A stretch of 64,000 nucleotides of DNA from a bacterium (GCA_022774755.1 JALFLK010000029.1:1-64000); one strand, 5' to 3'. Counted from the first letter of the stretch, positions 42,301 through 51,450 are shown. Numbers and translations: made by a program. Notes: a model not told the origin generated them from the sequence alone.

Positions 42301-42687
42301 TGTGCATTTCTGACATTCACGGTAAGACTCTGTCATAAGCTCGGTAAGAGACGATTTTTGCTTTGAAAAAAGCTCAAGATTATCGGACACCTGCTCGATT
42401 GCCATACTCATAATGATTTTTCGTGTGCCGTCGTCAATAGTATTTGCGGTTTTGTATCCGACTTCGGAGAAAACATAGTCGCAAAGACGGGAAAATCCCA
42501 ACACCTTAATATTTCGGCACAGCTTTGGTCCGGCAGATTTCAAAAAGGATTTTTCGGTTTCAAAAGAGCTTTGATCCGGCACAATCATCAGCAATTTTTC
42601 ACTGCCTGATTTTGCAAAATCGGTAAATAATTTGTTTAAGTATTGGGTTTTGCCTGTTCCGCTTCTTCCTAAAACAAACCTGAGCAT
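39331..42687 (-). CDS. addB: ATP-dependent nuclease subunit B
   Basis: The 1118-residue protein is of normal length. It has a degenerate helicase with a P-loop at the extreme N-terminus (LGRSGTGKTQYL) and a second RecB-type nuclease (YIRVIDYKTG). Four Cys for an iron-sulphur cluster are visible: one in YSLCPFQYFC and three in CQYCPYDSVC. It recognises Chi-like sequences in the AddAB complex. First gene of the pair. The 138 bp upstream contains no further gene. Confidence 0.96.
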   Translation of the reverse strand: MLRFVLGRSGTGKTQYLNKLFTDFAKSGSEKLLMIVPDQSSFETEKSFLKSAGPKLCRNIKVLGFSRLCDYVFSEVGYKTANTIDDGTRKIIMSMAIEQVSDNLELFSKQKSSLTELMTESYRECQKCTITADMLKNTAVTVPEQSLRQKLNETALILEAYEAIIANTYIDPCENLNRVFEILCETPVFEDYIIAVDSFSGFTAQQYRVLECLMENSADFYVSLNLEAANHSPNSVFAITKETRLKFTSIAEKLAVQIAPVVVLDKNYRIKSPELLHLENNLVLDKLDEYGETPADFSIVNAPDVYQEIDYVANTINSLVMEENLRYREIAVICHDSNAYSTLIASAFEKNKIPCFMDYPEDIFIKPIVRLVCSCIKAVTNGFEREDVLTILKTGLTENTVEDISAFENYLFTWNLNRKDFLSEFTRNPDGLKGDFTQDDKDNLNALEQVRKSVIGPLVAFKEKSKDADGEKITGNLYELLLNLKADKMLIKMYESLESSGKTELAAQQIRLWNILMQVLDKMSAVLNKFKPSLKRYGELLSMQFENEKISEIPQSVDCVRFGDAQRIRLDSDTKAVFVIGFNRGEFPPVPSVTGVFTETERKRLSLCQLPFRDSAEEIANHEKFLAYTCLSSASQKLYIVFHSTDISGEAAGPSDYVFSLLKMFPKIKIKETALLTVESKLWSEQSAFDYCAQNYKSDSEFEKSLKNYFSANPKYADSLATINGIISNKPIKIMNPEIAQRLFGKTMNLSASRIEKYSLCPFQYFCTYGLKASLPRPAKIDALEFGTISHYVFEKFLKINPKEVLPDLSDEKITDDIKKIYIQYAKENLGGLGDKSNSFLNLYKRLEDNSFIIIKHLISELSQSKFVPVDFELEIGGDIPAYTVKLPQGRSVCIYGSVDRVDVMEKDGSKYIRVIDYKTGVKEFSITDILWGINLQMLIYLCAIEKNGAERYGENTVPAGILYMYSTASPQNFEINTDEDKIREKLESKLKMNGLVLNDISVVEGMDKSGSGIYIPVKVKSGLPYSSKSLVDLEQMGKIFKSIDKTITDMAENLYSGNISAVPVKGKHHDGCQYCPYDSVCNYVDGESPYKFAEDLKDSDALKRICKEPDPEEDNNE

Positions 42688-42825
42688 TTAAAGCCTCCGT
42701 GTTATGTTATTTTTACATTAAAAATGTTTTTTTCATTTTCCACCCTAAAAATTGCAACTTCACTTTGGCAATTTAGGTTAGGTTTTCCTTAATTATATCA
42801 TAATCAATGTACCATAAACATCCCG

Positions 42826-43431
42826 TTAAGTTAAAAAATCTTTAATTTTTTCATAGTATTCTACTATTTTAAATTTATATATACGCTTTTCGCCGGTCAG
42901 CAAATTATATTCACGGTCATCGGTACATTTTTTAAGAGCCTGATAATCTGCGCTTGCGCCCACGCAAAGGGACGGATACATTACGCACCACCAGTTATGC
43001 CCTTTGCCCTCACCGATTATTATACGGAGTGCCGGATACTCGCCCGACGGCATAGTTACATTACCGTAGGTACGGGTATCGAAAAAAGTATCGGCAATCT
43101 GCGCTGTTACGCAGTAATCAAAGCCCTCGTCACGGACAACCCCCTTTGCCCTGTCGGCAAGTGCCTGCAAATTTTCGTCGGTCAGTCTGATTGCCTCGGA
43201 TTTTGAGCTTGCATTTTTATACATCTGCTGTGTATATTTAAGTATTTCGTCACGGACTTTTAGCTTCAGCGCCTGGTCGGTATCCGAATCGGAATTAGCT
43301 AAAATATGAAGCCTGAAAACATCATTTTGAACCTCTTGGCAAACAGCCTGAAACGGCACCATAGAAATAATAACTGCAATTACAAAAGCAGAGGCTAATG
43401 ATTTTAACAGTATTCTGATTTGCTTTTTCAT
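42826..43431 (-). CDS. spoIIR: Stage II sporulation protein R
   Basis: The 201-residue protein has an N-terminal signal/anchor (residues about 8-30) and the conserved region FRLHILANSDSDTDQALKLKVRD typical of SpoIIR. It is secreted from the forespore and triggers SpoIIGA to activate sigma-E. Its presence points to an endospore-forming lineage. The ribosome binding site overlaps the right arm of a long hairpin (43439-43478). Confidence 0.93.
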   Translation of the reverse strand: MKKQIRILLKSLASAFVIAVIISMVPFQAVCQEVQNDVFRLHILANSDSDTDQALKLKVRDEILKYTQQMYKNASSKSEAIRLTDENLQALADRAKGVVRDEGFDYCVTAQIADTFFDTRTYGNVTMPSGEYPALRIIIGEGKGHNWWCVMYPSLCVGASADYQALKKCTDDREYNLLTGEKRIYKFKIVEYYEKIKDFLT

Positions 43432-43438
43432 AAAAACA

Positions 43439-43478
43439 CACCTGTCCTCTCAAGTTACAGCTTGATTATGGACAGGTG
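43439..43478 (-). terminator. Hairpin between ispE and spoIIR
   Basis: CACCTGTCC pairs with GGACAGGTG, with an inner TCAAG/CTTGA stem. On the minus strand TGTTTTTATG follows, so the T run touches the spoIIR ATG. It ends the ispE unit and also hides the AGG that would serve spoIIR. Confidence 0.65.
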
Positions 43479-43518
43479 AAGAACAATTTATACCGAAACC
43501 ATTGACTTTTACAGGAAA

Positions 43519-44400
43519 TTAAACCGAATAGTCAACTATTGCACAGCCGTGCTTGATAGGACGGCACAAATGTACGCAGGAATATTTTTCTTTCAGCATA
43601 TCTACACATTTTTCGGCTCGCTTTGCCGAAGAAAAAATACCAAAAACAGCAGAGCCTGAGCCGGTCATAACCGCTCCCCTTGACTTTGCCTTATACATAA
43701 TTTTTTTGATATCCATTACCTCGTCAAGGTTAAGCGCAACCTCAAAATCGTTGTAAAGACTGGAGGTAATCATAAACATATCCCTTAGATACAGAGCCTT
43801 AACAAGCTCCTGAGTAAAGGGTGGATGAGTAAAATTCATCTTATCGCACAAAGCATACGCCTCTGCTGTTGAAACCGAAACGGGAGGCTTGCACACAACA
43901 ATATAGCAATCGGGAAGCGGCGCAAGCTTGTGCAAATCCGTTCCCGTTCCCGACGCCCTTACGGTTCCGCCCTGTACGCAAAAAGGAACATCGGCTCCTA
44001 ATCTTGCAGAAACTTCCGTCATTGTTTTTACAGGCAGGTATGTACCGAACATTTTATTAAGCCCCATAATCACCGCTGCGGCGTCGGTGCTTCCTCCTGC
44101 CATTCCTGCCTGTGTGGGGATTTTCTTTTCAATATCTATAACAATTCCCGGGTTTTCAATGTGGGTATATTCAAAAAACAGACTTGCCGCCTTATAGGCA
44201 AGATTATGCTCGTCGCAGGGCACGCCCGGATAATCGCAGGATATTGTTATTTCTTTCGAATCATCGGCGGTTATGGTAACCGTGTCGTACAAGTCTATGG
44301 TCTGCATCACCATAAGAACATCGTGATAACCGTCCGGGCGTCTGCCTAAAATATCCAGAGAAAGGTTAATTTTTGCAGGCGCCTGTACTTTAATCTTCAT
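43519..44400 (-). CDS. ispE: 4-diphosphocytidyl-2-C-methyl-D-erythritol kinase
   Basis: The 293-residue GHMP kinase has APAKINLSLDILGRRPDGYH at the start, the ATP loop PTQAGMAGGSTDAAA and the C-terminal MTGSGSAVFG. It carries out the ATP-dependent step of the MEP isoprenoid pathway. It overlaps the upstream aminotransferase gene by 11 bp, so the three genes 43519-46050 form one unit. Confidence 0.95.
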   Translation of the reverse strand: MKIKVQAPAKINLSLDILGRRPDGYHDVLMVMQTIDLYDTVTITADDSKEITISCDYPGVPCDEHNLAYKAASLFFEYTHIENPGIVIDIEKKIPTQAGMAGGSTDAAAVIMGLNKMFGTYLPVKTMTEVSARLGADVPFCVQGGTVRASGTGTDLHKLAPLPDCYIVVCKPPVSVSTAEAYALCDKMNFTHPPFTQELVKALYLRDMFMITSSLYNDFEVALNLDEVMDIKKIMYKAKSRGAVMTGSGSAVFGIFSSAKRAEKCVDMLKEKYSCVHLCRPIKHGCAIVDYSV

Positions 44401-45571
44401 TTTTCAGCTCCTCTAAGAAGGTTTCAATTCTATCCAAAGCAAGCTTTAAGTGCTTTAAGGAATACGAGTATGACATTCTTACATATCCCTCTCCGCTTGA
44501 GCCGAAAGCATTGCCGGGAACAAGGGCAACGTGCTTTTCTTTAATTAAACGTGTGCAAAACTCCTCGGAAGACAGCCCGGTTGATTTAATGCAGGGAAAA
44601 GCGTAAAATGCGCCCAAGGGTTCAAAACAGTCAAATCCGATTTTTTCAAATCTGCCGAGAATATACTTTCGCCTCATATCATACTCACTGCGCATATTCT
44701 CAATATCCTTATCTCCGTTTTTCAGAGCGTCAATGGCGGCGTACTGCGCCGTAGTAGGCGATGACATAATTCCGTACTGATGAAGCTTTGTCATCTGGTC
44801 AATTATCTGACAAGGACCTAAGGCATATCCCAATCGCCAGCCCGTCATTGCATAAGCCTTTGAAAAGCCGTTGATTACAACTGTTCTTTCCTGCATATCA
44901 TCAAGGGAGGCTATTGACACATGGCGCTGTTCGCCGTATGTAAGCTCGGCGTAAATTTCATCGGAAAGCACAAAGATATTGTGCTTTTTAATTATGGGTA
45001 TTATTTTTTCAAGGTCTTCACGGCGCATAATACCGCCTGTCGGATTATTAGGGAAAGGAAGAATCAAAAGTTTTGTTTTATCGGTGATGTTTTCTTCCAG
45101 CTCCTGTGCCGTCAGACGAAAGTTGTTTTCCTGCTTTGTTTCAATCAAAACAGGTTTTCCCCCTGCCATAATCGTCAAAGGCTCGTAGCAAACGAAGGAC
45201 GGCTGGGGAATCAGAACCTCGTCGCCTTTATTGACAATACATCTTAGAGCAAGGTCTATTGCTTCGCTTCCTCCAACGGTTACAAGAACATCGCTGTCCG
45301 GATTGTACTCCAAATCAAACTTACGCTTGTAATATTTTGCTATCTCCGTCCTAAGCTCGCCGAAACCTCGGTTAGGAGTATACCACGTTCTTCCCTTTTC
45401 AAGGGAATCTATGCCTGCCTGGCGTATGTGCCAAGGAGTTTTAAAATCAGGCTCTCCGATTGAAAGGGAAATAACATCGTCCATTTCATTTGCAATATCG
45501 AAAAATTTTCTGATTCCCGAAGGCTTAACATCCCTGATAGTCCCGTTAAGTGTTTTATCGTAATCTATCAC
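44390..45571 (-). CDS. Class I/II pyridoxal-phosphate aminotransferase
   Basis: The 393-residue fold-type I aminotransferase has FPNNPTGG, the Lys Schiff base in VVINGFSKAYAMTGWRLGY, YAELTYG and the C-terminal VRMSYS with the carboxylate-binding Arg. It overlaps an Lrp/AsnC gene by ATGA. The pair resembles the alaR-alaT (yugG-yugH) operon of Bacillus subtilis, so alanine transamination is likely. Aspartate specificity is also possible. Confidence 0.9.
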   Translation of the reverse strand: MIDYDKTLNGTIRDVKPSGIRKFFDIANEMDDVISLSIGEPDFKTPWHIRQAGIDSLEKGRTWYTPNRGFGELRTEIAKYYKRKFDLEYNPDSDVLVTVGGSEAIDLALRCIVNKGDEVLIPQPSFVCYEPLTIMAGGKPVLIETKQENNFRLTAQELEENITDKTKLLILPFPNNPTGGIMRREDLEKIIPIIKKHNIFVLSDEIYAELTYGEQRHVSIASLDDMQERTVVINGFSKAYAMTGWRLGYALGPCQIIDQMTKLHQYGIMSSPTTAQYAAIDALKNGDKDIENMRSEYDMRRKYILGRFEKIGFDCFEPLGAFYAFPCIKSTGLSSEEFCTRLIKEKHVALVPGNAFGSSGEGYVRMSYSYSLKHLKLALDRIETFLEELKNED

Positions 45572-46050
45572 AGTATTAAACTCCTTTTATCGTTGTCATC
45601 TTCGGAGTCAACCAGATTAACTCCGCTTTCCTTATAACATTTAAGTACAAAATGAGTTGCGGTGGATATTATTCCGTCTAATGCGGAGAGTTTTCTGGAA
45701 ACAAAGGCGGAAACATCCTGAATTGACTCGCCCTGCACAAACAGCGCCAAGTCGTAGGCTCCTGCCATCAAATATACAGACCTTACCTCGCTGTACTCCA
45801 TAACTCTCTGTGCCATTTCTTCAAAACCCGATTCGGGCTTTGGAGTTACTTTTAATTCAATCAGCGCCGTAACATTGGAATTTTTAACCTTTTCCCAGTT
45901 AATTGTGGCGTGGTATCCCTTAATAATGCCCTGCGCCCTGTATTCCTTAATCTGGGCGCATATATAATCCTCGGGCTCGCCCAGCATTGAGGCTAACTCC
46001 TCTGTTGTAAAGTCGGAATTTTCGCTTAATATTTGCAATAGCTTGTCCAT
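45568..46050 (-). CDS. Lrp/AsnC-family transcriptional regulator
   Basis: The 160-residue protein has an N-terminal winged HTH (FTTEELASMLGEPEDYICAQIKEYRAQGIIKGYHATIN) and a C-terminal RAM ligand domain (SVYLMAGAYDLALFVQG). It is adjacent to and overlapping the aminotransferase, so it likely senses an amino acid and controls this operon, as AlaR does. AGGAGG precedes the start. Confidence 0.9.
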   Translation of the reverse strand: MDKLLQILSENSDFTTEELASMLGEPEDYICAQIKEYRAQGIIKGYHATINWEKVKNSNVTALIELKVTPKPESGFEEMAQRVMEYSEVRSVYLMAGAYDLALFVQGESIQDVSAFVSRKLSALDGIISTATHFVLKCYKESGVNLVDSEDDNDKRSLIL

Positions 46051-46095
46051 AGTTAATCCTCCTTAAAGGTTTAATTTTATTAAAACTAAGTTTTT

Positions 46096-46575
46096 CTATG
46101 TTGGTCGCAGTTCCTTTTCTCCCGTAACCGAAACCAAATTTGCACATACGGCGGACGCAAGGCAAAACAGTTCATTTTCGGGATTCATAATCTCAAGCAT
46201 ACAGCAGTTTTTTTCAAAAGCACAGCTGTGAACAGCAATAATTGAATTATCTGCGTCAGCAATATCAAAAGATTTTGACAGGATATTCCCCCTTATATGC
46301 CAGCTTACCCCGTAAAAGCCTGCGTCGGCGCAAAAGCTGGAGGGCTTAACCGTAAACTTAATATTGCGCTTAAAATCGCTTATTGAATACACCTGAACAA
46401 TCGGAAGCGGTAACTGAAGAATTTTTACCGCCGTTTTGCCGTCCGGGGTCGTGATTTTTAATCGTTTAAATGATTTTTTGTCTGCGGTTACGGTGTATTT
46501 TTCCCGATATAAATCGTCATACACCACAAAACGAGCCGAAACATTATGAGTATCACGGTTAATATAAAGCTTCAT
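46096..46575 (-). CDS. LURP-one/Tubby-C-like domain protein
   Basis: The 159-residue protein is predicted to be mainly beta. The repeating pattern (KYTVTADKKSFKRLKITTPDGKTAVKILQ, then WHIRGNILSKSFDIAD and CCMLEIMNPENELFCLA) fits the LURP-one-related beta-barrel family (DUF567). Function in bacteria is unknown. It lies between nadE and the Lrp gene, 41 bp after nadE. Confidence 0.65.
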   Translation of the reverse strand: MKLYINRDTHNVSARFVVYDDLYREKYTVTADKKSFKRLKITTPDGKTAVKILQLPLPIVQVYSISDFKRNIKFTVKPSSFCADAGFYGVSWHIRGNILSKSFDIADADNSIIAVHSCAFEKNCCMLEIMNPENELFCLASAVCANLVSVTGEKELRPT

Positions 46576-46616
46576 AAAATCACCGATTCGGTTAAAAATA
46601 TTTATATTAAACTTTA

Positions 46617-48539
46617 TTACAGGTTATCAAGCTCTTTCAGCCAGAGCGAAACCGAGGCGTCGCTGGGCATTCTGAAATCTCCTCTCGGCGAAAGTGTTAC
46701 GGAACCGACCTTAGGTCCGTCGGGAAGGCACGAACGCTTAAACTGCTGTGTAAAAAACCTCCTGACAAACACCTTCAGCCACTTTTTTATTTCTTCAACA
46801 GAATAATCGTCCTTAAAAGACCTTTTCGCTAAATAGAATATTTTTGACGGAGTATAACCGAAACGCACCAGATAGTACAGGAAAAAGTCGTGGAGTTCAT
46901 AGGGTCCCACTACATCTTCGGTTTTCTGCGAGATTGTGCCGTCTTTTTCCGGCGGCAAAAGCTCGGGGCTGACGGGAGTGTCGAGAACATCAAGCAACAC
47001 GGTTTTTAAATCTTCCTGTGAAACCGACGCTTCATACGCAGTCAGATAGCGCACGAGGGTTTTCGGCACGGAGCAGTTGACGGCATACATAGACATATGG
47101 TCGCCGTTGTAGGTTGCCCATCCCAGAGCAAGCTCCGATAAATCGCCTGTACCGATTACCAATGCCGACAGCTTGTTGGATAAATCCATAAGCACTTGTG
47201 TGCGCTCACGAGCCTGACAGTTTTCGTATGTTACGGAGTGTTCCTCCTCATTCTGACCTATATCCTTGAAATGCTGTCTGACAGAATCGGTTATATTCAC
47301 TTCGGTAAACGATACGCCGTAGGAAAGCGCAAGTCGTTCGGCGTTTGATTTAGTCCGCTGTGTTGTTCCGAAGCAGGGCATTGTTACCGTGTGTATTCCC
47401 TTTCGGTCAAGGTTAAGCATATCAAATGCGTGAACACAGACAATAAGAGCCAGGGTGCTGTCAAGTCCGCCGGAAAGTCCCAGAACAACATTTTTTATTC
47501 CGATATGTTCAAGCCTTGTGGCAAGACCTGTTGCCTGTATGTTGAGAATTTCACGGCATCTGTTCTCCAAATCTTCCTTTGAGTCGGGCACAAAGGGCGT
47601 TTTTCTAAAATATCGGGAAAGGCTAAAATCATTAACTTTTATATCAAATTTTATTCTTAAAATCTTTTCTGATTTTTCTTTTTCGGAATTAAATGTTGTA
47701 ATACGCCGTCTTTCTCCGTCAAGACGCTGAAGGTCAATGTCGCCGTAAATTATTCCTGTTGAAAACCTTTGGCTTTCAGCTAAAACAGTAGCGTTTTCAC
47801 AAATCAGGTTATGCCCGGAAAAGACCAAGTCGGTAGTACTTTCGCCGAAACCGGAGTCGGAAAAAATATATGCACAGCTTAGCTTTCCGCTTTGCAAATT
47901 CACCAGATTTTTTCTGTATTCCGCCTTGCCGATTACATCATCGCTGGCGGATGAGTTAAAAATCATCAGCGCTCCGCCGTTTTGAGCAAGATTAACAGAA
48001 GGAGAATCGGGAACCCACAAATCCTCGCATATTTCACAGCCGAAACGAAACTCCGGAATTGAGGTATGTTCAAAAACCGCATCAGCGGTTAAGAAGGTTT
48101 TTTGACCTGCAAAGTAAAAATCTTTTTCAAAAACATCTTTTCCCGAGGTAAAGTGCCTTTGCTCATAAAATTCCGTATAGTTAGGTATATTTATTTTCGG
48201 CACAAGGTCAAGAAGCTTGCCTTTACAGCATACTGCGGCACAGTTATACAACGCCTCTCTGAAAGCTACGGGAACTCCGATAACGGATACAATATCAAGA
48301 TTTTTTGTGTTTTCCAAAATGTCCTCAAGAGCCTTTTCGCAGGCGTCTAAGAGGCTTTTTTGCAAAAACAAATCGGAACAGGTATAGCCGGAAATACAAA
48401 GCTCAGGAAGCACAACGACGCTTGCGCCGTTATCCGCTGCTTGTTTTATGATTTCCGTTATTTTTTTGCCGTTGTTCAGGCAGTCTGCAACTCTTATTTG
48501 CGCAGTTGCAGAGGCAACACGCAGAAAACCGTATTTCAT
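46617..48539 (-). CDS. nadE: Glutamine-dependent NAD+ synthetase
   Basis: The 640-residue two-domain enzyme has an N-terminal nitrilase-type glutaminase (about 1-290: Glu in VVLPELCISGY, Lys in LVPKINIPNY, Cys in FGCEICEDLW) and a C-terminal synthetase with P-loop [15 protein letters not shown] and GTGDLSELALGW. It amidates deamido-NAD in the last step of NAD synthesis. Confidence 0.96.
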   Translation of the reverse strand: MKYGFLRVASATAQIRVADCLNNGKKITEIIKQAADNGASVVVLPELCISGYTCSDLFLQKSLLDACEKALEDILENTKNLDIVSVIGVPVAFREALYNCAAVCCKGKLLDLVPKINIPNYTEFYEQRHFTSGKDVFEKDFYFAGQKTFLTADAVFEHTSIPEFRFGCEICEDLWVPDSPSVNLAQNGGALMIFNSSASDDVIGKAEYRKNLVNLQSGKLSCAYIFSDSGFGESTTDLVFSGHNLICENATVLAESQRFSTGIIYGDIDLQRLDGERRRITTFNSEKEKSEKILRIKFDIKVNDFSLSRYFRKTPFVPDSKEDLENRCREILNIQATGLATRLEHIGIKNVVLGLSGGLDSTLALIVCVHAFDMLNLDRKGIHTVTMPCFGTTQRTKSNAERLALSYGVSFTEVNITDSVRQHFKDIGQNEEEHSVTYENCQARERTQVLMDLSNKLSALVIGTGDLSELALGWATYNGDHMSMYAVNCSVPKTLVRYLTAYEASVSQEDLKTVLLDVLDTPVSPELLPPEKDGTISQKTEDVVGPYELHDFFLYYLVRFGYTPSKIFYLAKRSFKDDYSVEEIKKWLKVFVRRFFTQQFKRSCLPDGPKVGSVTLSPRGDFRMPSDASVSLWLKELDNL

Positions 48540-48560
48540 TATTCTTCACCTTAAAATAAA

Positions 48561-48594
48561 ATATACCGCAAGCACAAATATGCTTACGGTATAT
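48561..48594 (-). terminator. Terminator of the polysaccharide unit
   Basis: ATATACCGTAAGC pairs with GCTTGCGGTATAT (one G-U pair) on the minus strand, followed by TTTATTTT, between the Wzy-like gene and nadE. Confidence 0.7.
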
Positions 48595-48648
48595 TATAAC
48601 CCAAACAAGAAAAATATACAAGAAGAATATCCTTTTATTAGGGTAACA

Positions 48649-50088
48649 TCAGAAAATGTTTCTGCGAAGATGCTTTTTGTATATAATGTACTCGTTATCG
48701 TACATAGGCTCATATTTATTCAAATATGTACTGGCAACGCCCATAAACAGCCAGAACCACACAACCATAAACGATACATCGTAGAGCAGAGCCTTTTCAA
48801 ACAGGGCATAAACAAGATACGCCGCCAAAAAGCTGAACAGACACGGGAAAATGTCGTTTTGAAGTCCCGATTTATCTTTAAAAAGGTTCTGAATAATGTG
48901 CTTTGCAAAGCGAAATCCGAAAATCGCAAAAATTGTAAATCCCAAAAATCCGGTGGATACAAGCAATGTCAGGTATCCGTTATGTAAATCCGAAAAATGA
49001 TAGGAAAAGCTCATAGCTCCGTCGGAGTATTCTTCGCTGTAAAGGACAATGTTGCCGTTGCTTATTCCGATAAAAGGAGAAATCTTAAACAGGTTGACGG
49101 ACTCTTTTGCAAGCTTAAATCTGCCGCTGTCAATGTTTTCGTTTATATGCGTAAAGGTTACAGGTTCTTCCCCTGATTGGGCAACCTTTTCGCTGTTTTG
49201 TTCTGCCACAACTTCTCTCGTGTGATTAACCACAGCGGAAAAGCCCTGCTGGCATATTACCCTGAACATAAACGCCGAACATACTACAAATACGCCTAAA
49301 CAGCACAGCGCAGTCAGTCTTGCAAACAGCTGTTTTTTTGAAAACCGTTTTTCCTCAGAAAAAAGCACATACACAACATATGCTATAACATAGCATATAA
49401 TCAGCACCATAGAGGCGTTTGAGTCGCACAGGAGCAATGAAAACAAATCAATTCCCGCACAGGTTAAAATCCAGATAATGCTTACCCTGGGTCTGCCGGC
49501 CTCGGTGTAAAACTTCTTTTTTGTAAGCATATGACAACAAACAATGGAAACAACCGATGTAAACCCCAGTAAATTCGGATTTACATAAACGCCTGTAAAT
49601 CGGTTCTCGTAGATTATAAACTTTATCCACGTAAACTCCTGAGAATCGTAGGAAACTCCGCAAACAAGGCAGGTTATGCCGATAATTCCCAGTATGGTGG
49701 TAATGTAAACAATTAACCTGCAAATTGTATAAAACTCGGCTTTGATGTTTGTCTGCGGTTCCGTGTGCATTCCGTAAAACAGAAAAAAGCACATACATAA
49801 ATTGAGAAAAACTATTCCGCTGTATATTACCATAACGGAGAAGTTAATAATCATTGTGATGAGATTGCATAAAAGGAACGCACCTATCCAAATGCCGAAG
49901 CGCATTTTTGTAAAGGTTTTGTATTTTCGCTGGTTGACGCAGCAAAGAATAACTCCCCATATAAAAAACGGCAACATAAGCACATAGGCAACTATTTGAA
50001 GATATGATATATTACAAAAAAACAAATCAATAATATAGCATATTCTAAAAGCAGACGGACTGCCGAAAAAAGATTTTAACCTTTTCAT
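48649..50088 (-). CDS. O-antigen ligase/polymerase-like membrane protein
   Basis: The 479-residue protein has about eleven hydrophobic segments and a large loop between the late segments (about 275-350) with the FKISPFIGISNGNI and FSDLHNGYLTLLVSTGFLG signature of the O-antigen ligase (Wzy/WaaL) superfamily. It probably polymerizes or ligates a surface polysaccharide on undecaprenyl carriers. It lies 29 bp after a sugar transferase gene. Specificity cannot be told. Confidence 0.8.
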   Translation of the reverse strand: MKRLKSFFGSPSAFRICYIIDLFFCNISYLQIVAYVLMLPFFIWGVILCCVNQRKYKTFTKMRFGIWIGAFLLCNLITMIINFSVMVIYSGIVFLNLCMCFFLFYGMHTEPQTNIKAEFYTICRLIVYITTILGIIGITCLVCGVSYDSQEFTWIKFIIYENRFTGVYVNPNLLGFTSVVSIVCCHMLTKKKFYTEAGRPRVSIIWILTCAGIDLFSLLLCDSNASMVLIICYVIAYVVYVLFSEEKRFSKKQLFARLTALCCLGVFVVCSAFMFRVICQQGFSAVVNHTREVVAEQNSEKVAQSGEEPVTFTHINENIDSGRFKLAKESVNLFKISPFIGISNGNIVLYSEEYSDGAMSFSYHFSDLHNGYLTLLVSTGFLGFTIFAIFGFRFAKHIIQNLFKDKSGLQNDIFPCLFSFLAAYLVYALFEKALLYDVSFMVVWFWLFMGVASTYLNKYEPMYDNEYIIYKKHLRRNIF

Positions 50089-50117
50089 TTTGCATCTCCT
50101 AAGCGTAAGGGAAACAT

Positions 50118-50801
50118 TCAGGACACCACTTCTTTTACGGTTTTAAGCATAAGATACAAATCTCTGCGGAATCCGAATCGGCTGATATATTTAAGGTTGT
50201 ACCGCATCTTTTGGGGCAGAATTTTATTTACATAATCCTCGTCGATATTTTCCGAAGACTGCAAAAGCTTTTCTTCATCCTTAAACTTTATGCTTGCAAG
50301 AGAGGTAATGCCTGCCGGCATTAAAAGCGTTGCGTACATTTCGTCGGTATATCTCTCCACATACTTAGGCACCTCGGGACGGGTTCCCACGATGCTCATT
50401 TTGCCTGACAAAACATTAAAAATCTGCGGAATTTCATCAAGGCGGTATTTTCGCAGGAATTTTCCCACCGATGTTACCCTGCTGTCGTTATTTCCGGTAA
50501 CAAGCGAACCGATTTTGTCTGCGCCGTCAACCATAGTTCTGAATTTTAAAATATTAAATATTCTTCCGTATGTGGTAACCCTCTTCTGCTTGTAAAACAC
50601 AGGTCCTTTTGAGGTCACCTTAACCGACAAAGCAATTATTATCATAGGAATTATAAGAAATACAAGTAAAATTGAGCACAAAACTATATCTGTAACCCTT
50701 TTCAGAAACAAACTCCTCTTTTTTTTGCTTAAAATATCATAATAAGGCTTTACCGCCTCAGTCTGCAAACGCTTTGGGAGTTTATCATACGGCAAAATCA
50801 T
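50118..50801 (-). CDS. Undecaprenyl-phosphate sugar phosphotransferase
   Basis: The 227-residue protein has one N-terminal membrane segment (about 35-60) and the initiating glycosyl-phosphotransferase signature: KRVTDIVLCS, GPVFYKQKRV, ILKFRTM, KYRLDEIPQIFNVLSG and MSIVGTRPEVP. It transfers a sugar phosphate to undecaprenyl phosphate and starts repeat-unit synthesis. First gene of a two-gene unit. Other expected glycosyltransferases are not nearby. Confidence 0.92.
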   Translation of the reverse strand: MILPYDKLPKRLQTEAVKPYYDILSKKKRSLFLKRVTDIVLCSILLVFLIIPMIIIALSVKVTSKGPVFYKQKRVTTYGRIFNILKFRTMVDGADKIGSLVTGNNDSRVTSVGKFLRKYRLDEIPQIFNVLSGKMSIVGTRPEVPKYVERYTDEMYATLLMPAGITSLASIKFKDEEKLLQSSENIDEDYVNKILPQKMRYNLKYISRFGFRRDLYLMLKTVKEVVS

Positions 50802-51047
50802 TTAGATACCCCTAATTCTTAATCTATATTCAGGTACATTTACCCACAGTAATATGATTTTAAATTATATATCAAAACGCTTGTATTTTCAAGAAAAATT
50901 TAATTATATTGGTACATATCATAATAGAGCATATTGTTTTATGACAAAACCGCGTCACGAATAATCAAACATAATTTGGTGAATTTTACAATATATGGTT
51001 AAATAAAATAAAAATTTATATTTATTCTATTTAATAATCAAAATCTC

Positions 51048-51076
51048 TTGACTAATTAAAAATATAGGGTTAAAAT
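51048..51076 (+). promoter_or_regulatory. Promoter of the DUF1292 gene, within a 326-bp A+T-rich spacer
   Basis: TTGACT (51048-51053), 17 bp, TAAAAT (51071-51076). The spacer 50802-51127 holds nothing else that I can support. Confidence 0.65.
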
Positions 51077-51127
51077 AATTACAGAGAAACAAAGCTAGTT
51101 AAATTTTAAAATTTTTAGGAGTTTATA

Positions 51128-51427
51128 ATGGATAACGAATATGCACCTGATTTGATTACCCTTTTGGACGAAGACAACAACGAACAGGAGTTTGAAATTC
51201 TCGGTGAAATTGAAGACGAGCGTGGAAAATTCTATGCTCTTTACCCTGTTTTTGACAATCCTAAGGACGCACTTAATGACAGCGGAGAATATTATATTAT
51301 GGAAGCCATTGAGGAAGACGGCGAAGAGCAGTTGGCGACAGTTGAGGATGAGGTTCTTGCCGATGAATTAGCCGCAATTTTCGAGGAGAATTTTGAAAAG
51401 CTTTTTGAAGACACCGAAGAAGAATAA
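51128..51427 (+). CDS. DUF1292 family protein
   Basis: This very acidic protein of 99 residues starts YAPDLITLLDEDNNEQEFEIL and contains RGKFYALYPV and EYYIMEAIEEDGEEQLATVEDE, the usual DUF1292 layout of Firmicutes. Function is unknown. Members often lie near the alaS/yrrK region in Bacillus, not here. GGAG before the ATG. The 6S RNA gene follows at once. Confidence 0.85.
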   Translation: MDNEYAPDLITLLDEDNNEQEFEILGEIEDERGKFYALYPVFDNPKDALNDSGEYYIMEAIEEDGEEQLATVEDEVLADELAAIFEENFEKLFEDTEEE

Positions 51428-51450
51428 TTAAAGAATAATCTTAGTTGTTT

